From Branchipolynoe longqiensis (taxonomy: Eukaryota; Annelida; Polychaeta; Phyllodocida; Polynoidae), in assembly GCA_030323885.1 (NCBI GenBank), contig CM059186.1, positions 172,159,230-172,223,229 of the forward strand: 64,000 nt of DNA, given 5' to 3'. Positions within the stretch are counted from its first letter, which is position 1, and every line of letters begins with the position of its first letter. A model generated the notes under the pieces. That model was not told the DNA's origin. It worked only from the letters and a program-made list of their open reading frames with translations, and made no database searches. The translations under genes were made by a program, and so were the position numbers. Positions 12,201 to 24,200 of the stretch are shown here, in pieces.

Positions 12201-15200
12201 AAGAACTGGTTAGTTCAGTATCAGGATAATGTTTGTTTGTTTGTTGTTTCACGTCCTAGCAACATCCAAGGTCATATCAGGATGCGCACTGACTTGTGAT
12301 AGTGCACACACATGGCAACTTTATTATGTTGTCCCAGTGGGAGACCAGGCTTCCGGCACTATGACTTGATATATCCCACATAGTCACATTATCCTGACAT
12401 TGTGCTAACCAGCGCTTGCCCTATCCTAATAATGCCAAGCACCTGGCGAGGAAGCGAAAGTATAAACTTTTATGTCATTGGTTGACTCGACCAGGGTTCG
12501 AACCCATGAATCCCATGATCTACCAAAACGGGCGACGGACACTCAACTCATTCGGCCACCCCGTCTGGTCTGGTCTTCATTGAATTGTAGGGTACCGGTT
12601 ATAAGATTAAATTAATCTAATCACTTACTCGTTCATGTTTCTTTAGTGATGCAAGTTGGGCGCGCTTTCCGACACCAGCTTTATACTGCAGAGACAAAGA
12701 TTTAAACAATTGCTTTAATCACATACATATACTGACATTTAATCAAATAGATATGATTCGCAACAAATGGGGGAGGAACGCGCTGTGGAGATAAGTAAAG
12801 CTTGTCGGCCCGAGAGAAAGTCGGCTCTGACGTCTTGGCTGCTGGAAAAGTAGTGCGAGAAATGGCAGCAGCGCAGTGGCAGGTTCTGGTGGGAGGCGAC
12901 AGGCGGCGGCTCGGGCAAGCGAGGTCCAAGTCAAGAAGAGCGGAGGTGCCCCCCTCCCTTCACTCTGCCACAAATCAAACACCATGCTAGGCATTACACA
13001 TCAATTATAAGCCTTTGATTTTGTTCAAGTATGTCGCATGGTTAATAAATTATCCATTTTTTTTATATTTTACATTTCTATAATTGCAGAGAGTTGTGAT
13101 GAGACTTTTGCGCACACTGACTTCTGGACCCCACCTGTTCTCTGAACAGAGATGTGGTTGTTCTCTGTACAGGGATGTGGCCATTAGGGGACAAAAATGA
13201 AAGTCAAGCTGGGGGACCTGCCCAATTGGATGTGGGGCCGACCCCCAATTGGATGTGGGGCCGCCCCCCAATGGGGGCAAAGGGGGCGGCACCACCGGAA
13301 CCCCCTGCAATTTAAGCATTTTAAAGTTGCATAGTTCAATGATTTTGAGTTTCTGTCATTTTAAAGAGATAAATAGATTAAATTGATTGTTATAATCTAC
13401 CTCACTTTAGCTTGAAGTAACTTATTTTAAATGGCTTAGTTTTGAGATATTTGTAGTGCAAACATGTCAAATTAGTTTTGGCAAGCATGTCATAGGCTTC
13501 TGAAGTAACAGATTATATTAAATTGCCTCAGTATTCCGTAGAATCTAGATAATTATTTTGGTTTTGAAAAGTTGATGCTTCATCGGACTACGCAGCTTTA
13601 AGTATATATTTAGGCTGTCTCCAGAAAAGCGGAAAACCAGAAATTTAGGCCACTTCGGGTCCCAGGCTTGACGGATATTTGGCAACAGCTCACCTTGGCG
13701 AAGAAGCGCCTGTCTGTCTTGGCTGGGTTGTAGGAGGCGAGGTAAGCCGCGATGAGCAGGTACTTGGAGTAGAACGGAAGCTCCACCTTTGTGCGCAGTG
13801 ACGTCACAGGCGGGGCAAGAGACGCTAACTGGGCACCGGAAGCAGCAGCCGCCGCTGCAGCATCGACTTCCTGTTGCTGTAGCCTCTCCCACTGCGCACT
13901 GATAGTGGGTGGGTGAGTGGGTGAGTGAGTGTTTTGTTTGTTTGTTGCTTTATGTCCTAGCAACATCTAAGGTCATATTAGGACAGGTGCCGACTTGCGA
14001 CAGTGCACACCCATGGCGACTTTATAGTACTGCCCCACTGGGAGACCAGGCAACCAGCACCATGACGTGATATCCCACTCAGTCACATTATCCTGACACT
14101 GAGCTAAACCAGTCTGGCTAGGAAGTGACAAGTATCAATGTTTAAGACATTGGTTTGACTCGACCAGGGTTCGAATCACGATCTACCAACCCGGGAGACG
14201 GACGCTCTAACTCATTCAGCCATCCCGTCTGGTGAGTGAGTGAGTCAATGGAGGTGAAAGATTGTCGGTTTGTTTGTTTGTTATTTTACATCCTAGCAAC
14301 ATCTACGGTCATATCAAGACAGGTACCGACTTGTGGGAGTGCACACTCATGTCGATTTTATAGTGCTGCCCCACTGGGAAACCAGGCCATTTGCAACATG
14401 ACCTTATTTTCCACAATCACATTATCCTGATACTGTGCTAACCAGTCCATGTCCTATCCTATTAATGCAGAGCTCCGTGCTAGGTAGCGACAAGTATTGT
14501 TAAGTCATCGGTTTGACTTGGCTAGGATTTGAACTCCCTACCTTCCACATGGGAAGTCTGCATTCTACTGATTGGGCAACCGGTTCTGGTGAGGTGATAT
14601 AAATGTGCTGCTCAACACACTACGCTATATGGGACATGGGGCCATCACATACACGGGCAGAGTGACTGAGTGTGGCCAGACAAGTTAGCGCATTTGCAGA
14701 GAGTGGGCACCACAATCGGGCCGGTTGCAGAGTCGATGAACAATTAATAGTACGAGCAGCACAATGAATGATTTATGGTGCTGTCACATTACGACGTTTC
14801 TTACCGGCGTGCTGCAAATGCGCAAAATATTTTAGACGCGTTGAGCCACATCCAACTTTTCGGCGTTTTGGGAGAAAATTCGATGGAGCACAGCGTGTTA
14901 GTAGCGTGTTATTAGCGCACGGCCAACGGGTTTCGACGTGTGGCGGAACAAAAAAATAGAGAAGACTGCTTGACCTAGTTTACTCCAGTGTCTGTCAGCG
15001 CGTGTGAACGTTCCGCCAGCCAGTGGGTTCCCAGCATGTCGACAGCGCGTTAATCAGGGTCGGCGGGTTCCCAGCGGGTTATCAGCGTGTTGACGGCGTG
15101 GGGGTGGCGCGTCATTAACGGGTGCCTAGATAAGGCGTCCGGTGCTTTGATATAAATAAGGGTGGAAACGTTCCCAGAACGCCGGGTAACGTTAGGCGCA

Positions 15201-18200
15201 TGGCAGACGCGCCAGCAACAGATCCAGACGCGCCAGCAACACGTCCAGACACGCCAGCAACATGTCCAGATGTGCCAGCTACAAGTCCAGACGCACCAGC
15301 AACACGTCCAACGCGTCGAGAAACGCTGGAGCAACGCCAATAGCGCGCCCACTACCCGTCCATGGAACGTTACGGATGCGTTGATGGACCGCTCGCAGTT
15401 TGGCGAAAAATTCCCAACGTTAATTGAAATTGATCAACGTGCTACGAGCGGTCCGGCAACACGCTGGTAAGTGTGTCGAAGTCCTGCAAACGCGCCCGTA
15501 ACGCGCGACCCAACACATTGACGCGCATTGTGGCTCGTCGAAAGTTTTGTGCAAGCACAAAACCTTCGACGCGGCCCGATGCGCGCCAACGTGTGGGTGC
15601 AGACGTTGTTGTCACTCAAAGTGTACCGACGCACCGGTAACACATTCGTAACGCGCCCTGATGTTTCGCCCAAAAAGGCAACACGTCGGCAAGAAACGGC
15701 GTAATGTGACAGCACCATTAAGATAATAATAAGTGAAAGCTCCGATTAATTAAACTTGTATAATGCTTATACATCACATATATTTCTGCTCACACGCTCA
15801 CTCACTCACTCACTCACTCAGATACACTGGCATATTATACATAACGGACACTTATACGCATCATGCGAAGGTAATCTTAAGTCATGTCAGTAGAGCCTTA
15901 ACCAAGTGACCCAATTCTGTTAGTTGGACAGTCGCAGCCCTCACCTGGACACCTCCCGCAGGTACACTGTCTGCAGCGCCTTCTTCAGCTGCGGTTCTAT
16001 GGCCCGCCACAGTTTGCTCTGGTTATCTTCCGTTGCTGAAATGCATTTTTACTAATTTAAATATTATTCTCGAAAAATTAAAGTGGTAGTAACATAACCA
16101 ACATATCTCTTCAGAATTATTATGCTCGAATGTGACTAATCATGGTTTGCATCTTGAATCAGATCATTCACTGAGTTATTTAGGTCCCAATCAAGGTCGA
16201 GGGTCTCTGGCCTAGTAATAGGAGTAATAGGATCATCCCGTAGACTTGTGCAACCAAATTAATTAGGCATGCTTACATTTCAAATATCGCCGAAGTAAGT
16301 CATTTTAAATCAAGGCCACTTCAATATAAAATAAGGTAGATTATAACAATTAACCTGATAAATGTATCTTGGAAAATGAGAGAAATTTAAAACCACCATT
16401 CTAAGCAACTAGAAATGTAGCGAATATTCACGTAAGGAACACAAGTTAAAAGCAGGTGAGCAGATATTTGAGTATATGCGTCATTCTCTGAAACTGGTCA
16501 CTAAAGTGTGACATGGAAACAGAAAGTGAAAACCTTCCAAATAATATCATAATCCATGTTCATATGAAGGTTTACATCTTGTGCGTGTGTCAGAGTTGAC
16601 AAAAAAAGAGAAGCTATTTCACTTTTTGATTTAAAAAAAGCCATTTCACCATTTGAATTGAAAAAAAGCTATAAACAAATTTGAAAAAAGTGAGGGTAAA
16701 TACATGACATCAATGTGTACATCTTCACATTTTCACTTTAGCACAAAACCATACCAGCATACTTTTAATACTTTTTGTGGGATAGATTAAATACGTGTAT
16801 TATTGCTAAACATACTAAGCAGTAACACAGAGAAACAACAATAATTATTTGACTTGCTACCATAAAAAGGAAAGAATTAATTATCACCATCTTAACATGG
16901 AAACCAAATATGTGGTGGCCAGTTTCAGCGAATGACCCATATATGTGTCACAGATGGACATACTTACCATCACCTCGCGTGATTGGCTCAGTGTACTTGG
17001 GAAAATTCAATAGTGCCTGAAAATATAATAAGATTGCTAATATTTTAATAGTTTACACTTTCAGAGCTTTTTACAACAAATTTTCTGTCGCCGCTGAAGC
17101 CCGTGGTGTATAAACTGAGTTGGCATGGTTTCACTTAACATATCTCCAAAGCTACCCCTAATAATAAAAGTTAGTGCAAAGTAAAGTAAGGTAGATTATA
17201 AAGATCAACATAATATATTTATCTCAAATAATGACAGAAACTCTAAACCATCGGACTATGTCACTTTAAATGTTTACATAAGCAAAAACTATCATTTTAC
17301 ACCTATTTTTAGTTAATATTATTTTTTTAAATTTTATTTTATAGATAAATATATTAGGCTGATTGTTGTAATCTACCTTACCTTAGTTTGAAGTAACATA
17401 TTAATATATTTGAAATGGCTAACATATATTTGAAGTGCAAACATGTCAAATTAATGTTGGCAAGAAGATCAAAACTTATTATTATTGCTGTTATTATGGG
17501 AGCATATTCCCAACAAACACACAATCCATTACTCAGGCTCCTTTCTTCTATTAAATTGGAAATTATATGAAAATCTAATTTGCCTGTAATCGTGAAAATA
17601 AAAAGCGCAATTCACTGACCAGATGTCGCAGTTCATTCAGGTCCCGACATACGAGGTGGAAGACGGAAAGCACTAGGTTACAGTAGTTGCGGTAGAAGTT
17701 TGCCTTGTAGCCGGCTGGGCAGTCCATCGTCACCAGTTCCAGCAGCTGATCTGCAACAAGCCGTGTAATAGATCAGGGTTCGCACCCATTTTGACATTTC
17801 AAATTCCAGGACTTTCCTGGAACTTTCAGCGCAAAATTTCAGGACGTTTTAAAGACGTTTATTAAAGTAAAGTACCCCGAAACACAGCTGTATTCATAGT
17901 CGATTCACGTGTTGATACACATGAAGTGTAAATAAGCATAAAAATATAAAAACAAATGTATTTATGTATAGTTTTAATATAAAAATCAACAGACTAGACA
18001 ACAAACCCACAAAAATCACTTTAAATACAAGACATCACTGATTACACTTTGCGCATGTTGACGAATATATATACGATTTTTTAAAATATCGTCATGATTT
18101 TCCATTTTCAAGGACAAATTCCAAGATCTTCCAGGCCTGGAATCCTGAATTATCAAATTCCATGACTTTTCGGGTTTTTAGGGACCCATACAAACCCTGT

Positions 18201-21200
18201 AGATCACACGCATAGTAAGACACTTTTACGAGAGCTTTTAATTAAACAGCGAACATTGTCATGGCAGGGTAGTATCAATGAAGCTGATAATGTTGAGTGC
18301 GGGTTTGCGGTATTATTTATGCTATGGTCATTGGTGTGATGAAAATGGGAAATATTGCACCTAGACAGGATCTGAACGCACACTTCTTGCCATTCTGGGG
18401 CTCCGACATTCCTACATACATATGAAATGCAATATTTAATCACTCATACAAGTTGTTCCTCCAATTTCTATTGTTAACAGAATAGTATATGTTTATGGAA
18501 TAATGTTTATAAATTGTGAATAAAATGTCTTAATTGGGAGTCAATGAATTTTTATATGTGAACTGTCAAACTATACCAAACTGATCTTTGAATGATTAAT
18601 ATTGTTATTTCAGCTGATTTGAGCTAGCTGCTGATGACAATATCAGACTACATATACATATATTGTAAATAACTGTATGGTCACATGGCTGGAAGACCAG
18701 TGCTACGGTGCTGACAAAAGACTTTATTCAATGAATAGACTATATTTACAACAACAACAACAAAATGTGTCTGTATTTGAAAATCTCTTCTGGTACCTTT
18801 AGTGTAGTCGGGGAAGTGGACTGTGTAGGGTTCCAGACACCCGGTCCCCGTGCGGAACTTGTCCCACACAATCTCGGTTACACACACGACACATATGTTT
18901 AGGCCGCTCTGTGATGGACAAACACATGGTACATGATAAACCCGTCTTATGGGTCATCCAAAGTTTTCAACAAAACACACAACATAAAGTTTTCAACATT
19001 ATGTTGTGTGTTTTGTACATTAGTTGATTAAGCAGGGGAATTTCAATCGCGGACAATTGGTCTTCCTCATTTGACAGCTCTTTGCCCTATCATAGTAATA
19101 ATGCTGAACGCCAGGCTAGGTAGTGACAAGTATCAGTTTTTAAGTCATTTGTTTGATTGGTTGGTTGTTGAAGTTTTACGTCCTGGTAACATCTAAGGTT
19201 ATCTCAGGACGGGTACCGACTTGTGACCATGGACATCCATGGAGACTTTATACTGCTGCCTCACTGGAAGACCTAGCTGCCGGCACCATGACCCGATTTC
19301 CCACTCAGTCACATTATCCTGACAATGAGCTAACCAGTCCGTTCCCTATCCTAGCAATGCTGAGCGCAAGGCTAGGTAGTGACAGGTATCAATTTTATAC
19401 GTCATTGGTTTGACTCAACTGGGATTCAAACTCCCAACCTTCCACACGGGAAGCTTGCGCTCTGCTGATTCGGCCACCGCGTCCGATCCTGTCATTCATT
19501 GGAGGGACAGTCAAATGAGACAAAAACTAATCATAAATTCTAAAACTGTCACCAAATGGCAGGGGTCCGCATATCGCAGTTGTCACTGAAGACTGTGACT
19601 AACCTATACACAAACACAGGGTCCGTACATATGCGTAGATATGGAATTCAAGGCTAATTCAAGGCTGTTTTTTAATAGGAATTCAAGACTATTTTCATTT
19701 GGATTTCAGGGAAAAAAAACAATGTCGATTTCAGACTAATTTAGATCAGGCGGGACAGTTTAATGGAATTCAAGGCTTTTCAAGACTAATTACTCAAAAT
19801 AGGTTTAAATTCAAGGCTTTTTAAGGCCATGAAACACAGCAAATGAAGTTCAAGACTTTTCAAGACCGTCCATGCCCCGCAAGTGTTGCACTTACCAGTT
19901 CTGAAAGCCGAAGAAAGCCTGGTAGAAGATTTGCAGACATATCACGGAGTCTTTCTGCCTTATCAAACACCTGAAACCGAAGAAAGCCTGGTAGAAGATT
20001 TGCAGACATATATCGGAGCCTTTCTGTCTTATCAAACACCTGAAACCGAAGAAAGCCTGGTAGAAGATTTGCAGACATATCACGGAGTCTTTCTGCCTCA
20101 TCAAACACCTGAAACCGAAGAAAGCCTGGTAGAAGATTTGCAGACATATCACGGAGTCTTTCTGCCTTATCAAACACCTGAAACCAAAGAAAGCCTGGTA
20201 GAAGATTTGCAGACATATCACGGAGTCTTTCTGCCTTATCAAACACCTGAAACCGACGAAAGCCTGGTAGAAGATTTGCAGACATATCACGGAGTCTTTC
20301 TGCCTTATCAAACACCTGAAACCGAAGAAAGCCTGGTAGAAGATTTGCAGACATATCACGGAGTCTTTCTGCCTTATCAAACACCTGAAACCAGAGAAAG
20401 CCTGGTAGAAGATTTGCAGACATATCACGGAGTCTTTCTGCCTTATCAAACACCTGAAACCGACGAAAGCCTGGTAGAAGATTTGCAGACATATCACGGA
20501 GTCTTTCTGCCTCATCAAACACCTGAAACCGAAGAAAGCTTAAATAACCGGAATGTGCAGCATTACATTTATCAATAAACCATTTCAAAGTTATTTGTGT
20601 TTATTTTGTGGGGGTGATAAACTTTGTTCATCGGCTACGTCCACAAGTACATTACTCTGAAGTCTAGTCTCAAGCAATATGGTTCATTGTGGCTGTTTGA
20701 AGTTACACCTTACTGTTTGAGATTAGATCCCCCGATAGACTGCCATATCGCCGTATTAAACTTTTGTCATAGTTAATCGATGAGTATACATTAAAAGAAT
20801 TATTTTAATCGCGAAAACCCACGAAATCGCTTGGTTTATGCCACTGGTTTATGCATCACTGGAAATTCAGCTCTGAATTTTTAAACAGTGTCAAATACAT
20901 GGTTTCAAGCAATCATCATCACCACCATCATCATCACTCCCTTAACCGCGAGGGCACCACAGATATCATTGCAACCAGTTTTCCCTGTTCTCCACGACCC
21001 TCTGACTTTCTGAACTCCAGCAACGAGAATATAATAGAATAGAAATAAATAAAATAACAAATAAAAATAATAAATTAGAATAGAGTTACAAGAGTAACGA
21101 GAATGAACAATAAGATCAATGAGAGCCCTGATCTATTAACTCCAAACACTCACCAAATAAATAGTCTGTGTGATCGCTTGCTCCTCTGCTACTGTTTTCA

Positions 21201-24200
21201 GAAGCCTTACAAAGTCATTCATGTTGTCACACTTTGCGTAGGTGTCGAAGTCATTGTCGGGCGTGGGCACTGTGCCCGACAGGTGGTTCAGGATGTGTTC
21301 GTACAGCCGTCGTGCTGTGTAGTGTTCGACGCAGTTCACCACAACATGCGGGGCCTGCGGTCAAACAACGAAACACTATGCACTGAGTCACTATCGTATA
21401 ACTTTGACATCACTTGTCCTGTGACCATATGTGTATATGCATGTGAAATGCTTAGTATATATGTATACATCCAGGGACATATCTGATTCTCGGCAAAGAT
21501 TTCAGTTGCAAATTTGTAGTAACAATGTACTTTGCATAAGCATGAACTAAAATTTAATGTAACATTGGTTGCTTGGCTGGAAGATCATCCCTTAGGGAAG
21601 CCATAAAGTCACCTTACTACATGCTTGTGGTCATAGAAAAATACATATTAGATTAATGATTATAATCTGGTTTAATTTAGTTTGAAGTAACTTATTTTAA
21701 AGGGTTAACTTTGAAGATATATATATATATATATTTTTATATACCAACGTATATACTACGTATATGCGGATGTAGGCGGCGCACGGGGGAGACCCCCCCC
21801 CACCCTCCGGTTTGGCAAACCGGGTGGGGGGGGGCGGCTATTGTAACAGCCGCGGCACCCACTCACACAGCCCACTTGCCGCTCGCCGGCTGCCTCACTC
21901 TGCCCTGTGACGCCAGCCTGTAAAATTATTCTTAATACACGTTAGGGCCAGCGGACGACGGCGAGGTAAGTCGGCTGCAAACTGTAGCGACTTGCCTTTA
22001 ATGTGACTTTATTCTGACCTTAATATTACTAGTCTGAACCGTTACGTACGGGCCAACGGACGACGTCACGGGTGCCTTTCAAAGGCAGGTGGATCCTCGC
22101 GACAATCTTCAAGTCGGATTCAGACGTCTGCCCGCCTCACGTACACCTTAGGGCCAGTGGACGACGGCGAGCCTGAACCGTTACGTACGGGCCAACGGAC
22201 GACGTCACGGGTGCCTTTCAAAGGCAGGTGGATCCTCGCGACAATCTTCAAGTCGGATTCATACATCTGCCCGCCTCACTTACACCTTAGGGCCAGTGGA
22301 CGACGGCGAGGTAAGTCGGCTACATCCCATAGCGACTTGCCTTTAATGTGACTTTATTTTGACTTTAATCTATCGCTACCATATTACTAGCCTAAACCGT
22401 TACGTAACGGGACAATGGACGACGTCACGGGTGCCTTTCAAGGCAGGTGGATCTTCGTGACAATCTTCAAGGCGGGTTCGGTCGTCTGCCTGCCTAACTT
22501 ACACCTTAGGGCCAGCGGACGACGGCTAGGTAAGTCGGCTACATACTGTAGCGACTTGCCTTTAATTTGACCTTATTGTGACTTTAATCTATCGCTACCA
22601 TTACTAGCCTGAACCATTACGTACGGGCCAACGGACGACGCACTGACTCTCTTGCTAATCGATCGCCTAACCTTATACTCGGGCAGACGCCCCCTGTTGA
22701 ACTGATGTAGCCGAGTATTGAACCGGCCACACTAAGCCGCTAATGTACTGCGGTCCTTGTGGCTGCCAACACAGAGGACCAGTCAACGAGGCTTGTCACC
22801 GCGCAGCAATGCAGACTAGGCGAGCCACGCGGTCAGCTGACAGATCAAGCGCCATGTCAGGTGATGGTGACTTAGTAAAGGATAAGGCACCGGCGCCGTC
22901 CAGTCCCCCAGCTGCCCCAAGTGATGAGGAAATGGACGAGCGGGAGCGCGCCATTGCGGCCAAGGAGCGGGCGATGGAGCGACGCAAGCGCTGGGCGGAT
23001 CTGGATCGCCGAGAAAAACGCCTGGAGAACGACGCGGCCGACCTGTCGTCGAGACGGAAGCGGGGCCGGAGCCCCAGCAGGAGGCGCAGCGGCTCGAGGG
23101 AACGACGCCATCGCCACCGTCATTGCCGGTCGACAAGCTCCAGTTCGTCATCCTACAGAACAATGAGCCGCGAAAGGCGTCAGAGAAGTAAGTGGTCAAT
23201 TAAGCGCTACGTCGAGGACCGCAAAGACCTAAAAAAACTCTCGCCTTTTGAGATTGTCGAGGCATCCTGTGCATGGGTTCTGGACAAAAAAGATTTGGAC
23301 TTACAAGACTTGCGCCGGTTTGTCAAACACCTTAAGTATATAGCGGGGAAGGCCAAGTCGGGCAGATTCCAGGACCAGGCGCACGCGGGCTATGACCTTG
23401 CAATACGAAAGCTTGCAACGGTGGACGGCTATGACGCCTTTTGCGCAGGGAACCCTGAGCTGGCACTAAAGCACTATGCCTTCGAATCAATGCGCAGTCA
23501 GCACTCCAAGGGGAGCAACTCAACAGGCAGGGCGAGTCATGGCTCCACCAAACAACTCTACACCAAGGATGGGAAGAAGCCTTGTTTCGCCCACAACAAG
23601 GATGAGGGTTCTGGACGCGACGATAAGACTTGTAATTGCAAAAGCTCTTGGACTTTTCTTCCGATGGCGAGGAGCACTACAACTCCCCATTCAGTATGGA
23701 TGAGTTGAGGTGTTCTTTGGAAAGCTCGCATGACACAGCAGTTGAACCTGATGGAATTCATTATCAATTTTTGAAACATCTCCCTGAACATGGACTGAGA
23801 CTGTTGCTTCAACTCTTCAACAACATCTGGGAGTCGGGTGTCGCCCCCGCCTCTTGGCGGGAGGCGACAGTAATACCGATTCCCAAACCTGGTAAAGACC
23901 AGAGTGAAGCCCACAACTATCGTCCCATAGCCCTTACAAGCTGCATCTGTAAAACCATGGAGCGCATGGTAAACAACCGCCTCGTCTGGCTACTGGAGTC
24001 AGGACACCCCCTGTCCAACCTTCAATGTGGCTTCAGACGGGGCCGCAGCACCCTCGACCATTTGGTGTGGATGGAGACCTTCATAAGAGATGCTTTCCTT
24101 AAAAAGGAGCACGTTGTGGCTGTCTTTTTCGACCTCGAAAATGCCTATGACACAACGTGGCAGCATGGCATCATGGAGGATCTTCATGCGATTGGCCTTC

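Noticed and set aside
19883..20578. 231-codon plus-strand ORF over the ORC5 array
   Set aside because: The 69-bp unit is a multiple of three, so any stop-free frame stays open. The minus frame matches ORC5.
22796..23199. Minus-strand ORFs across the gag region
   Set aside because: Shadows of the GC-rich, Arg/Ser-coding gag frame.
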